Shown: one piece after another, positions 8,641 to 17,104 of the stretch
Numbering within the stretch: position 1 is the stretch's first letter
Layout of the letters: every line of letters begins with the position of its first letter
Source: Paenibacillus terricola
GTDB taxonomy: Bacteria > Bacillota > Bacilli > Paenibacillales > Paenibacillaceae
Length of the DNA: 64,000 nt
NCBI RefSeq assembly: GCF_014779765.1
Contig: NZ_JACXZA010000002.1
Span: 372,001 to 436,000, forward strand
Reading direction: 5' to 3'
Made by a program: the position numbers and the translations under genes
The notes under the pieces: generated by a model
Told to the model about the DNA's origin: nothing
Seen by the model: the letters and a program-made list of their open reading frames with translations, nothing else
Databases searched by the model: none

Positions 8641-10728
8641 GTGCAAGGAATGGAACGTAGATCCAACCGATTGATTAATGAGAAATCCCCTTACCTGTTA
8701 CAGCATGCCCACAACCCGGTCGATTGGTATCCGTGGGGCAGAGAGGCATTCGACAAGGCGAAGAAAGAGAATAAGCCGATTTTTCTATCGATTGGTTATT
8801 CAACCTGCCACTACTGCCATGTCATGGAGCGGGAATCGTTCGAGGATGATGAAATAGCTGCGCTGCTGAATAAAGATTATGTAGCGATCAAAGTCGACCG
8901 CGAGGAGCGGCCGGATATCGATGCGCTCTATATGGCGGCTTGTCAAGCGATGACAGGAAGCGGCGGCTGGCCGCTCACGATCCTCATGACGCCGAAGCAG
9001 GAGCCTTTCTTCGCAGGAACGTATATTCCGAAGGAACGTACAGCAGGCCGGTTTGGACTCAAAGAACTGCTAACGCAGCTTACGAATAAGTGGCGCAACG
9101 GAAAGTCGGAGGTAACGGGAACCGCGACGAAAATCCGTGCAGAGCTGGACAAGCATCGCGGAATTTCATCCAAAGGCAAATGGGATCCTTCCATGGCGGC
9201 GCAAGCATATGAGACGTACACACAAATTTTCGACGAAGACAATGGCGGATTCGGCAGCTCGCCGAAGTTTCCGATGCCGCACAATTTATCGCTTTTGATG
9301 GCATATGATTTGAAAGCTGACGAGCCGAATGCGCTCCGGATGACCGAAGAAACGTTGGACGCGATGTGGCGCGGCGGTATATTCGACCATATCGGATTCG
9401 GATTCTCGCGGTATTCGACGGATTCTCAATGGCTGGTCCCGCATTTTGAGAAAATGTTATGTGACAACGCTCAGATTGCGATCGTTTATACGGAAGCGTA
9501 CCAGCGCACAGGCAATCCGTTATATCGGACGATTACCGAGCAAATCTTCACCTATGTGGAACGCGAGATGACGGATGCAGAAGGCGGCTTCTATTCGGCT
9601 GAAGATGCGGACACTGAAGGCGTGGAAGGAAAGTTCTATGTCTGGACGCCGCAGGAAGTGGAAGCGGTGCTTGGCTCCGAGGCGGCACAGCGATTTAATC
9701 GCGTGTACGACATTACAGAGGAAGGAAACTTCAATGGAAGCAGCATTCCTAATCTGATTCATACGGCAATTGAAGAAGTGGCGGATGAGATTGGAATGAC
9801 CGTTGAAGCATTGCTCGCTGAACTGGACGCTAGCCGCACCAAGTTGTATGAAGCACGCAAGCATCGCGTGAACCCGCATAAGGATGATAAAATTCTAACG
9901 GGATGGAACGGTCTGACGATTGCAGCGTTGGCTTTCGCGGCGAAAGCATATGGTGAACCTGTTTATGCAGAACGCGCGGAGCGCGCGGCAATCTTCTTGA
10001 AGAACAAGCTCGTGAGCGAAGAGGGCAGACTGCTTGCCCGGTATCGGGATGGCGAAGCCGCAATTCCGGCCTTCCTCGATGATTACGCATATCTGCTCTG
10101 GGGATTGAATGAGCTGTATGAAGCGACGTTCAAGCCCGAGTGGCTGGAATGGGCCCAGACGATTGCAGATCAGATGATTCGCTTGTTCGGCGACCGTGCG
10201 TATGGCGCTTTCTTCTTCACAGCGTCGGATGCGGAAAAGCTAATCATTCGTTTGAAAGAAACGATGGATGGCGCCCAGCCGTCCGGCAACAGCGTCGCCG
10301 CAAGACAGCTGCATAAGCTGTTCCGTCTGACAGGCGAGATCCATTATCGCGATTGGGCTAACGATACGCTCGATGGTCTGGCTGAGAAGGTAAACCAATT
10401 CCCGAGCGCGCATGCCATGATCCTGCTTGCCGGACTAGCTGCGGAATCGGCTGGCCCTGATGTTGTTATAACGGGCGATCGCTCCGACGCGGAGACGGCA
10501 GCGATGATCGCAGCCGCACAGCAAGCTTACGCACCTCAAGGTACGATTCTGTTCGTACCACCAGGTGATGAGGGTGCAGCGATGCGCGAGAAATGGCAGC
10601 ATGTTGCTGACAAGGGTGTAGTGGACGGCAAGCCGACTGCGTATGTATGTCGGGACTTTGCCTGCCAAGCGCCTGTGACAAGCAGCGTAGCGCTGAAGGA
10701 ACAGCTTGGCGGTGTCCGTTTGCAGTAA
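8641..10728 (+). CDS. Thioredoxin-domain protein, YyaL/SSP411 family
   Basis: A 695-residue protein of the YyaL (spermatogenesis-associated protein 20-like) family. Residues about 1-165 are a thioredoxin-like domain that opens with [20 protein letters not shown] and carries [16 protein letters not shown], with CHYC at the redox position. The rest is an (alpha/alpha)6 barrel like N-acylglucosamine epimerases ([40 protein letters not shown]). Biochemical function is not established. I chose GTG at 8641, 6 nt after GGAGGTG; GTG at 8632 overlaps that site. Confidence 0.9.
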   Translation: MQGMERRSNRLINEKSPYLLQHAHNPVDWYPWGREAFDKAKKENKPIFLSIGYSTCHYCHVMERESFEDDEIAALLNKDYVAIKVDREERPDIDALYMAACQAMTGSGGWPLTILMTPKQEPFFAGTYIPKERTAGRFGLKELLTQLTNKWRNGKSEVTGTATKIRAELDKHRGISSKGKWDPSMAAQAYETYTQIFDEDNGGFGSSPKFPMPHNLSLLMAYDLKADEPNALRMTEETLDAMWRGGIFDHIGFGFSRYSTDSQWLVPHFEKMLCDNAQIAIVYTEAYQRTGNPLYRTITEQIFTYVEREMTDAEGGFYSAEDADTEGVEGKFYVWTPQEVEAVLGSEAAQRFNRVYDITEEGNFNGSSIPNLIHTAIEEVADEIGMTVEALLAELDASRTKLYEARKHRVNPHKDDKILTGWNGLTIAALAFAAKAYGEPVYAERAERAAIFLKNKLVSEEGRLLARYRDGEAAIPAFLDDYAYLLWGLNELYEATFKPEWLEWAQTIADQMIRLFGDRAYGAFFFTASDAEKLIIRLKETMDGAQPSGNSVAARQLHKLFRLTGEIHYRDWANDTLDGLAEKVNQFPSAHAMILLAGLAAESAGPDVVITGDRSDAETAAMIAAAQQAYAPQGTILFVPPGDEGAAMREKWQHVADKGVVDGKPTAYVCRDFACQAPVTSSVALKEQLGGVRLQ

Positions 10729-10736
10729 TGTGAAGA

Positions 10737-10769
10737 AGCCAGTTGGCAGAGATGCCGACTGGTTTTTTT
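10737..10769 (+). terminator. Rho-independent terminator
   Basis: AGCCAGTTGGC pairs with GCCGACTGGTT across a short loop, followed by TTTTTTTATT. It closes the YyaL-family gene. Confidence 0.85.
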
Positions 10770-10846
10770 ATTGTAGTGGACGTAAATTAGTTCTTGATCT
10801 AATGCTGGAAAATTGGTATTCTATTCTAATTTCATTGATCCCAAAT

Positions 10847-11638
10847 ATGAAGATGGTGATGGAGATGCTCGCATTCAATTCGGATAGAGAGATGCAGGAC
10901 CAGACTCGCACGATCATTCAACAGGTTTCGGAAGTGTACAGAAGACATACGGAAGATTGGTTTATCGGTCTGGTCGTTCATGGTTCCGCTGTCAAAGGTG
11001 GATTTATTAAAGGATGGAGTGATATTGACTTCCAATTATACTTAGAGGATCAGGCCTTCGATAAGGGCCATCTTCCACTGACAATAAGTGCTGCTATACA
11101 TCGTGAGTTATCGCAGATAAATCCAAACCCTTATCAATATATACAAACTAGAGTGTTTACACCCTCTCATGCACGTTATGGCAGACTGGTACCGGACACC
11201 TACGAAATCATCAGCGGGAAACGATTATTCCCTGAACTAACTAACGAACAATTGTATATCCAAGCTGTGGCTGCTCTAGATGAGATGAAACCCGATCAAG
11301 CTTTTGATACCGAGAACCTTCTTGAGCATGGCGATGATCGGCTGTTGAGATCGGTAAGAATCTTTTGCACGACAGTGTGGCCCGCGTTGTATCAGATGCT
11401 CACCATCCAGACGAACAACGGAATTAAAGTTTGGGGACTGACGAAGGCCCAGGCGGTAGAGATGGTCCCTAGACATTCCGCTATAGGGCATGACATACAA
11501 CAATTTTATGAGGCTGTTCTTATGTACGCGTCTAATAAATCGTCTGTGGATCAGGCACTGAATGTCATAGAAGCAGGAATTGGCTTTCTTCAGCAGGTGA
11601 GATGCTGGCAGGAAAGCAGAGAGGGGGCGCCCAAATGA
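10847..11638 (+). CDS. Nucleotidyltransferase-domain protein
   Basis: A 263-residue protein with a Pol-beta-type nucleotidyltransferase core near residues 40-65. GLVVHGSAVKGGFIKGWSDI followed by DF gives the GS and the paired metal-binding Asp residues. The helical C-terminal half contains TKAQAVEMVPRHS and resembles kanamycin-nucleotidyltransferase-type helical domains. The substrate cannot be told; aminoglycoside or small-molecule adenylylation are possibilities. Several Met codons (10847, 10853, 10859, 10865) could start it. It overlaps the DUF952 gene by ATGA, so translation is coupled. Confidence 0.75.
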   Translation: MKMVMEMLAFNSDREMQDQTRTIIQQVSEVYRRHTEDWFIGLVVHGSAVKGGFIKGWSDIDFQLYLEDQAFDKGHLPLTISAAIHRELSQINPNPYQYIQTRVFTPSHARYGRLVPDTYEIISGKRLFPELTNEQLYIQAVAALDEMKPDQAFDTENLLEHGDDRLLRSVRIFCTTVWPALYQMLTIQTNNGIKVWGLTKAQAVEMVPRHSAIGHDIQQFYEAVLMYASNKSSVDQALNVIEAGIGFLQQVRCWQESREGAPK

Positions 11639-11982
11639 CTATATTTCATTTTGTAGGACAGCGTGAATGGGATAAGGCGAGAGGGAGTAAATGTTACGAA
11701 CCAGACAGTCTTAAGTCAGAAGGCTTCATACATTGCTGCACTCGGATCCAAATCAGTGGATTGGCGCGGCGATTATGTGAAGATCAACCCAATATTCTGC
11801 TGCTCGAAATGGATGAGGCTTTAGTTAAGAAACGAGTCATTCATGAGGACTTATATGGTAATAATCAACTGTTTCCGCATATTTACGGGGAGTTGAATTT
11901 GGATGCTGTCATTGGCGTGTATACGGTTGAATCTGCTGAAGGGGATCAAGTTACCTTAACACCGTGCATTGATCTGCTATAA
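11635..11982 (+). CDS. DUF952 family protein
   Basis: A 115-residue DUF952 protein. It starts IFHFVGQREWDKARG, then has the hallmark SEGFIHCCTRIQ and ends with FPHIYGELNLDAVIGVYTVE. The fold is related to ADP-ribosyltransferase-like domains and the function is unknown. Its ATG overlaps the TGA of the nucleotidyltransferase gene, with GAGAGGGGG as ribosome site, so the two are co-translated. A strong terminator follows. Confidence 0.85.
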   Translation: MTIFHFVGQREWDKARGSKCYEPDSLKSEGFIHCCTRIQISGLARRLCEDQPNILLLEMDEALVKKRVIHEDLYGNNQLFPHIYGELNLDAVIGVYTVESAEGDQVTLTPCIDLL

Positions 11983-11995
11983 ATACATTAACATC

Positions 11996-12042
11996 AAAAG
12001 CGGCAGTCCGGGACTTTAGTTTCGTCCAAGGCTGCCGCTTTT
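11996..12042. terminator. Bidirectional terminator between convergent genes
   Basis: AAAAGCGGCAG (11996-12006) pairs exactly with CTGCCGCTTTT (12032-12042). T- or A-runs on both sides suit both the DUF952 gene and the opposing GH18 gene. Confidence 0.8.
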
Positions 12043-12065
12043 CTATTAAAGGTAAGGTTATAATG

Positions 12066-14012
12066 TTATTTCTTCTGCAGCAAAGAAGTCCACAGGGATG
12101 AGTCCTCATAGCCGAGGCGCCAGAACGCAACGCCGGCTAGGTCATATTTATCAGCAATATCTACTCGTTGCAGTACAGACGCAGAGGATTCTGCCCAGAA
12201 TACATACGTGAAGCCGCCTTCGGTGTACTTGTATTTCGTTTGGCCGGATACTGGGTCGTAGGTGCCAACGGCTTGCTTATCGGCAATGACCTTCGATAGC
12301 TGATTCATGAATATCGCACGGGATACATAGGCGCCATTGGCGTCCTTCACGATATTCCCTTGCGAATCCAGTTTCCATTCGCGTACATAGAACGGGATGC
12401 CAAGCATCACCTTCGAACGTGGAATGCCATAGTTCAAATACTGCTGAACGCCTTGCTCGACCCATCCGAGCTCAGCGACTGACCCTGGCGTATCGCTGCC
12501 CTTCCAGTGCTGATCGTAGGCCATCATGACAACCGTATCAACAATCTCGCCAATTGCTGCAAAATCATAGGCCGTCTTGTCATTCCACGCCACGTCGCCG
12601 CGGATCAAATCGATCGAAACCTTCAACTTGCTAGCATGCGCCGCATCCGTTAGCTGCTTCACGAATGAGGTGAACGCCGCGCGATCCGATGCTGCAAGCC
12701 CCTCGAAGTCAAAGTTGATGCCTTCTGCACCGATCTCATAGGCACGGCCAACGAGTTTCTTAATAAACGTCTGGCGAGCGTTCGGATTTGCAAGGAACGC
12801 GGTTGTCAGCTTCGCATCGAAATTGTTATGAACAAGCGGCCACAGCGTAATGCCCTGCGATCGGATTGAAGCCGCCAGCTCATTGGTGGAGCGGTCCGTC
12901 ATATTGCCCGACGAATCAGAGAGCTCGAACCAAGTTGGTGAATCGATATCGAGTCCTTGCGTGCCGGCAAGTTGTCCGAGTACGGAGTTGGCATCGGAGG
13001 TGCCATTCCATCCGAGGTACAGCAGTTTTTGCTCATTGGACCAGATCGTATGTCCGTCAGCTGTACGTACCGATGCATCGGCATATGTGGCGGCGTAAGT
13101 TACGGCTGCTGCACGTGTATGGAAGGATGTCAGCTTCCTATCGTTCTGATAGACCGTAAGGAAAGGCGTATTCGTCCACCATTCCTTGCCGTCAGCAATG
13201 ACCTGTGTATTCGCAAAACGCTTCGCGTATTTGATAGCCCCCTGCAAATCCAAGAGCGGATTGCCGATCGCACGGCCGTTCTGGAACACTTGATACTGCG
13301 CTGCATTCGAATGAGCAATGATGCCAGTGGCAGTATTGAGAACCTCACTGTTTGTAATCGATGCAGCATAATGGACAGCATCGGTCAGCGCAGCATACAT
13401 GTTGTCGTCGGTCGGCATACCATCAACGATGATCTGGTACACTGCTGAACCAGCACGCTGCTGGGTCAATTGTGCAGCTGTGATGTTATTCCATACCCAC
13501 TTGTGCGATGCAATATCGACAATATGAGCATTCGACCAGTTCTTTGCTTCTTTCTTCGCTTCATCCAGTGTCATAAAGGACCATGCCGGTTTTGTTTTGT
13601 CGCCCTGATACAACTGGTAGGCAGCGTAACGGCTGTACAACCATCCCGGCTGCTCAAGATCACGGATATGCGCATTTGTCAGTGTTTTCGCTAATTTCAA
13701 GGCTTCTTCATATGTACGGAACTGTCGTGCTGCGTTTGTTTCGCCATTCTGATAAACGGCGTATCTTGGGAAGTTATCCCACATCCAAGTATGCGATGCG
13801 ATTTTCTCCACATGGGAATAAGCGAAGGATTGCGCATATTTGACGGCGTCTGTATAGACCGCGAATTCTTTCAAGGCTTTATCGTTCTGATAGACACGGT
13901 ACTGCGTCATCTTGGCTGCTTGTGCAGCATCGGCATGTGCGCCAGTCCATATTCCGGCACCTGTCTGAAGCGCTACGAGCAGCGCTGTTGCAGCTAACCA
14001 TTGGCGTTTCAT
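12066..14012 (-). CDS. Secreted GH18 glycosidase with six N-terminal repeats
   Basis: A 648-residue secreted protein. Residues 1-28 are a signal peptide (KRQWLAATALLVALQTGAG). Then come about six repeats of 45-50 residues, each with VYQN near the start, a T..A..YA centre and a W.N end. The C-terminal half is a glycosyl hydrolase family 18 barrel: the active strand is INFDFEG with the catalytic Glu at about residue 437, followed by VVMMAYDQHW and the closing AGVAFWRLGYED. This resembles spore-cortex and cell-wall hydrolases of the YaaH/YdhD type, which cut beta-1,4 N-acetylglucosamine bonds. The repeats may bind cell wall, although they are not LysM. An in-frame GTG at 14027 is an alternative start. 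Confidence 0.85.
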   Translation of the reverse strand: MKRQWLAATALLVALQTGAGIWTGAHADAAQAAKMTQYRVYQNDKALKEFAVYTDAVKYAQSFAYSHVEKIASHTWMWDNFPRYAVYQNGETNAARQFRTYEEALKLAKTLTNAHIRDLEQPGWLYSRYAAYQLYQGDKTKPAWSFMTLDEAKKEAKNWSNAHIVDIASHKWVWNNITAAQLTQQRAGSAVYQIIVDGMPTDDNMYAALTDAVHYAASITNSEVLNTATGIIAHSNAAQYQVFQNGRAIGNPLLDLQGAIKYAKRFANTQVIADGKEWWTNTPFLTVYQNDRKLTSFHTRAAAVTYAATYADASVRTADGHTIWSNEQKLLYLGWNGTSDANSVLGQLAGTQGLDIDSPTWFELSDSSGNMTDRSTNELAASIRSQGITLWPLVHNNFDAKLTTAFLANPNARQTFIKKLVGRAYEIGAEGINFDFEGLAASDRAAFTSFVKQLTDAAHASKLKVSIDLIRGDVAWNDKTAYDFAAIGEIVDTVVMMAYDQHWKGSDTPGSVAELGWVEQGVQQYLNYGIPRSKVMLGIPFYVREWKLDSQGNIVKDANGAYVSRAIFMNQLSKVIADKQAVGTYDPVSGQTKYKYTEGGFTYVFWAESSASVLQRVDIADKYDLAGVAFWRLGYEDSSLWTSLLQKK

Positions 14013-14128
14013 AAAGCTATCTCTCACTCTCCCTATTGGTGGTCTAATCTATTAGACGCTAATAGAGTGGGAGAGGTTGCGCGGAAAAATAGCCCATTTT
14101 GTCGATGAGTGTCGATAAGCAGCGGATT

Positions 14129-15199
14129 TTATATGTTTGGATAAAAGGTGTGGAGCAGGTTGAGCAGGATGCTCATTTGCTCTTCCGTTCCGATTGAAAT
14201 TCGAACTTTGTCCTGAAGCCGCGGCACGTTGAAGTAACGGATCGCAATGCCATTATCGGCTAGCAGATGCACGAGCTGAGGCGCATCGGGACAGCCTTGA
14301 CGAGCAGGAGGTGTACATAAGATGAAATTCGTCTGAGACGGAATAACTTGGAATCCGATCTTCCTCAGTGAAGTGATGAAGCGATCACGGACAGTGCGGA
14401 TGGCAGTAACGATGCCTAGCATATGCGACTGATCCTGCATGGCCTGTACCGTTAGCGCTAAACTGATGCTGCTGACGTTGTAAGTTGTTTTCGTTTTCTC
14501 GAATGCACGAATGATCGCTGGAGAACTGATCGCATAACCGATGCGGGCGCCGCTCAAGGCGTAGGCTTTGGAGAATGTCCGCAGGACGACGAGATTGTCG
14601 TACTCGAGCGTCAATGGGATCGCGGAATGTTCTTCGCCTGCAAAATCCATATAAGCTTCATCAATGCATACGAGTCCAGGTGCCCTCCGAACGATGGTCT
14701 CAATTTCGTCGCGGCTCAGCAGACGACCGGTTGGGGCATTGGGGTTAACGAGAGCGATGACAGAAGCGTCGGTATTCAACAATGCCTCCGTGTCGACCGT
14801 GAAATCGTCATGGGTAGGGACGAAATGGATGGCAGCATTCGCTGCTTCGGCTGCTACTTGATACAGCGCGAAGGTCGGGTAGGGCATGACTGCGGTTCTC
14901 TGCTGATCGATGAAAGTGCGGAATAATGCGGTAATAAGCTCGCTTGATCCGTTGCCGATGACGATACGCTCACGTGATAAGCCGTAGTGCGCGGCGATGG
15001 TTTCACGCAGTTGTGATGCGGCAGCATCAGGGTACTGACGCATGACGTGCTCACCCATATTGGCCAATAGTTGAATGACGCGCTCGGATGGCGGATACGG
15101 GCTTTCATTCTGGTCCAGCTTGACGATGGAACGGTCAAGAGCTGCTTCTGTTACGGGATAGGGAGTGATGCGTTCAACATGGGGGAGTGCATAGGACAT
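14129..15199 (-). CDS. hisC: Histidinol-phosphate aminotransferase
   Basis: A 356-residue PLP enzyme of aminotransferase class II. Features are KLDQNESPYPPSERVIQLL, the GNGSSELI loop that binds the PLP phosphate, VNPNAPTGRLLS, CIDEAYMDFAG with the PLP-contacting Asp and Tyr, and the Schiff-base Lys in RTFSKAYALSGARIGYA. It transaminates histidinol phosphate in histidine synthesis; HisC homologues can also act on aromatic amino acids. The gene is alone and not in a his operon, so the true substrate could differ. It is divergent from a MocR-type regulator with an inverted repeat between them. Confidence 0.85.
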   Translation of the reverse strand: MSYALPHVERITPYPVTEAALDRSIVKLDQNESPYPPSERVIQLLANMGEHVMRQYPDAAASQLRETIAAHYGLSRERIVIGNGSSELITALFRTFIDQQRTAVMPYPTFALYQVAAEAANAAIHFVPTHDDFTVDTEALLNTDASVIALVNPNAPTGRLLSRDEIETIVRRAPGLVCIDEAYMDFAGEEHSAIPLTLEYDNLVVLRTFSKAYALSGARIGYAISSPAIIRAFEKTKTTYNVSSISLALTVQAMQDQSHMLGIVTAIRTVRDRFITSLRKIGFQVIPSQTNFILCTPPARQGCPDAPQLVHLLADNGIAIRYFNVPRLQDKVRISIGTEEQMSILLNLLHTFYPNI

Positions 15200-15248
15200 T
15201 CGGAAATCCTCCTCGCTTTGCTTAAGATGAGAATAGCGTATACGATAA

Positions 15249-15293
15249 CTGTCATTTGAGAAATGTACAGAACTAGTTATTTAAAAATGACAG
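15249..15293. promoter_or_regulatory. Inverted repeat between hisC and MocR gene
   Basis: CTGTCATTT (15249-15257) and AAATGACAG (15285-15293) are exact 9-bp arms 27 bp apart, in the 170-bp divergent region. The right arm overlaps the predicted -35 of the regulator gene. It is a good candidate operator for the MocR protein. Confidence 0.55.
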
Positions 15294-15316
15294 ATAGGAT
15301 GAATTAGGTGCATAAT
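15287..15316 (+). promoter_or_regulatory. Sigma-A promoter of MocR-type gene
   Basis: The -35 is ATGACA (15287-15292) and the -10 is CATAAT (15311-15316), with an 18-bp spacer; each is 5 of 6 to consensus. It lies 54 bp before the start codon. Confidence 0.55.
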
Positions 15317-15369
15317 GAGAGGTAGTGGTAATCGGAGGCGGAGATTGAAGTATATGAGGAGGGCTGAAG

Positions 15370-16872
15370 ATGATGGATTTGACACCATCGATAGATGAGC
15401 ATTCGGATGATCCGATTTATGTACAGCTGTACCGGTATATTCGGCGTGAAATGGCCGAGGAGAGAATAACCGCAGGCGTGAAGTTGCCATCGGTTCGGCA
15501 GCTTGCAGCGCGGCTAGGGATAAGCCGAACACCGGTGGCGCTGGCTTATGATCAGCTGCAGGCCGAAGGTTACGTGCGAAGCGTGCCAAGAAGCGGGTTA
15601 TATACGGAGCATCTGCCATCTGGAGGAGTGGACACGCAGGGAATAGGTCGAGCTGTTCAGCCCGAACGTGAGCATGCAGAGCAAGGATCAAAATCGGAAT
15701 TTGTACGAGCGGGTAAAGGCATAGATGCTGGTAAGAACCATCCTCAATTTGAAATTGATTTCGGATATGGAACAGTAGACTGGTCACGTTTTCCAGCAGC
15801 CTCATGGCGTAAACAGTTGAATCGGTGCTTGCAGCCTGACGACGGACGGTTGTTTCGTTATGGCGAGCTAGCAGGCGAGCCTGAGCTTCGTGAGCAGATT
15901 GCCTCTTATCTCCATCGAACCAGAGGGGTACGTTGTCATCCTGACTCCATCGTGATTGGAGCAGGTACCTATCAATCGCTTGATCTCGTGCTGCAGCTTA
16001 TTGGGGAGACGGATAAATCACTGCGAATCGCTTCGGAAGAAGCCGTTAATGAAGGGGTGAAAAGGTTGTTTGCCAGACATCAGGCTGAAGTGACGCCATC
16101 TAAGCTGGAGAGTGACGGGATCAGCACAGAAAGACTAAATGACTATGCGGTTCAAGCCATCTACGTAACCCCTTCGCATCAGTTTCCTGTCGGGATGACG
16201 CTGTCTGCCCCTAAGCGGATGAAGCTGCTGCAATGGGCGTCGTCGTGCGGCGCTTTCATCATCGAGAACGACTACGATGGAGAATTTCGTTACACAGGAC
16301 GGCCGATCCCTGCGTTGCAGGCGATGGACGACAATGGCCGCGTTGCGTATATTGGCACATTCTCTCGTGCGCTCACTCCGTCATTTCGACTGAGCTACGC
16401 CGTACTGCCCCCTGCACTGATGGAGCGCTTCCTGTTGGGCCATCACAGCTATGACCAGCTTGCATCCCCGCTTTTGCAGCAGGCGATGGGGTTGTTCATG
16501 GAGAGCGGCGGCTTCGGTTCGCATATGCGGGCGATGCGAGCGCTGTATCAGCGCAAGAGGGATGTACTGCTGCAAGCGCTTCGCGAAAGCTTCGATATCG
16601 GAGGGCGGGTGAAGCTGATCGGCGAGCACTCCGGGCTGCACCTGCTGCTATCTTTTGACCACGAGAAGTCTGGTGAAGGTTCGTGTTCGGAAGAGAAGCT
16701 AATTGATCAAGCTGCACAGGCGGGCATACGAGTCTATCCGGTATCCCATTATTGGTTCCGAGAAGAGGATGCGCCTCGCTCGACGGTCATGATTGGTTTC
16801 GGTGGTCTGACTGAGCAGGAAATTGCTGAGGGAATAAGGCGATTGAGTGATGTGTGGACTAACATTTATTGA
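15370..16872 (+). CDS. MocR/GabR-type regulator lacking the PLP lysine
   Basis: A 500-residue GntR-HTH plus aminotransferase-fold regulator. Residues 10-85 are the GntR winged helix (QLYRYIRREMAEERITAGVK, LPSVRQLAARLGISRTPVAL). Residues 125-495 resemble class I aminotransferases (VTPSHQFPVGMTLS, ENDYDGEFRYTGRPIPALQ). In family members such as GabR the PLP Schiff-base Lys lies in GTFSK; here the motif is GTFSRALTPSFRLSYA, so residue 333 is Arg. PLP could still bind non-covalently or not at all. AGGAGG lies 7 nt before the start. It is divergent from hisC, which it may control. Confidence 0.88.
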   Translation: MMDLTPSIDEHSDDPIYVQLYRYIRREMAEERITAGVKLPSVRQLAARLGISRTPVALAYDQLQAEGYVRSVPRSGLYTEHLPSGGVDTQGIGRAVQPEREHAEQGSKSEFVRAGKGIDAGKNHPQFEIDFGYGTVDWSRFPAASWRKQLNRCLQPDDGRLFRYGELAGEPELREQIASYLHRTRGVRCHPDSIVIGAGTYQSLDLVLQLIGETDKSLRIASEEAVNEGVKRLFARHQAEVTPSKLESDGISTERLNDYAVQAIYVTPSHQFPVGMTLSAPKRMKLLQWASSCGAFIIENDYDGEFRYTGRPIPALQAMDDNGRVAYIGTFSRALTPSFRLSYAVLPPALMERFLLGHHSYDQLASPLLQQAMGLFMESGGFGSHMRAMRALYQRKRDVLLQALRESFDIGGRVKLIGEHSGLHLLLSFDHEKSGEGSCSEEKLIDQAAQAGIRVYPVSHYWFREEDAPRSTVMIGFGGLTEQEIAEGIRRLSDVWTNIY

Positions 16873-17060
16873 TTAGAAACGAAGTATTGTAAGATTCCAA
16901 AAGTGACAGGTATACATATTTTTCTGTTGACGAGCAGATGTGTGAAGTCTTCCCATTTCACAATAAGAGTCATTGAGACTTATAGTCTAGTTGTACAGCC
17001 TCATGGACTTACGGTTGCTATGATGCATCCGTTACATCAACGAAGCCCCAGACAACCTCA

Positions 17061-17093
17061 ATAAAAAAGAACCGCGCAATCCACGCGGTTCTT
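17061..17093 (-). terminator. Terminator of the DUF4015 lipoprotein gene
   Basis: Read on the minus strand, AAGAACCGCG pairs with CGCGGTTCTT across a 7-nt loop and is followed by a T-run ending TTATTG. The preceding stretch 16873-17060 holds no gene or other signal that I could see. Confidence 0.85.
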
Positions 17094-17104
17094 CCCAACT
17101 AGCA

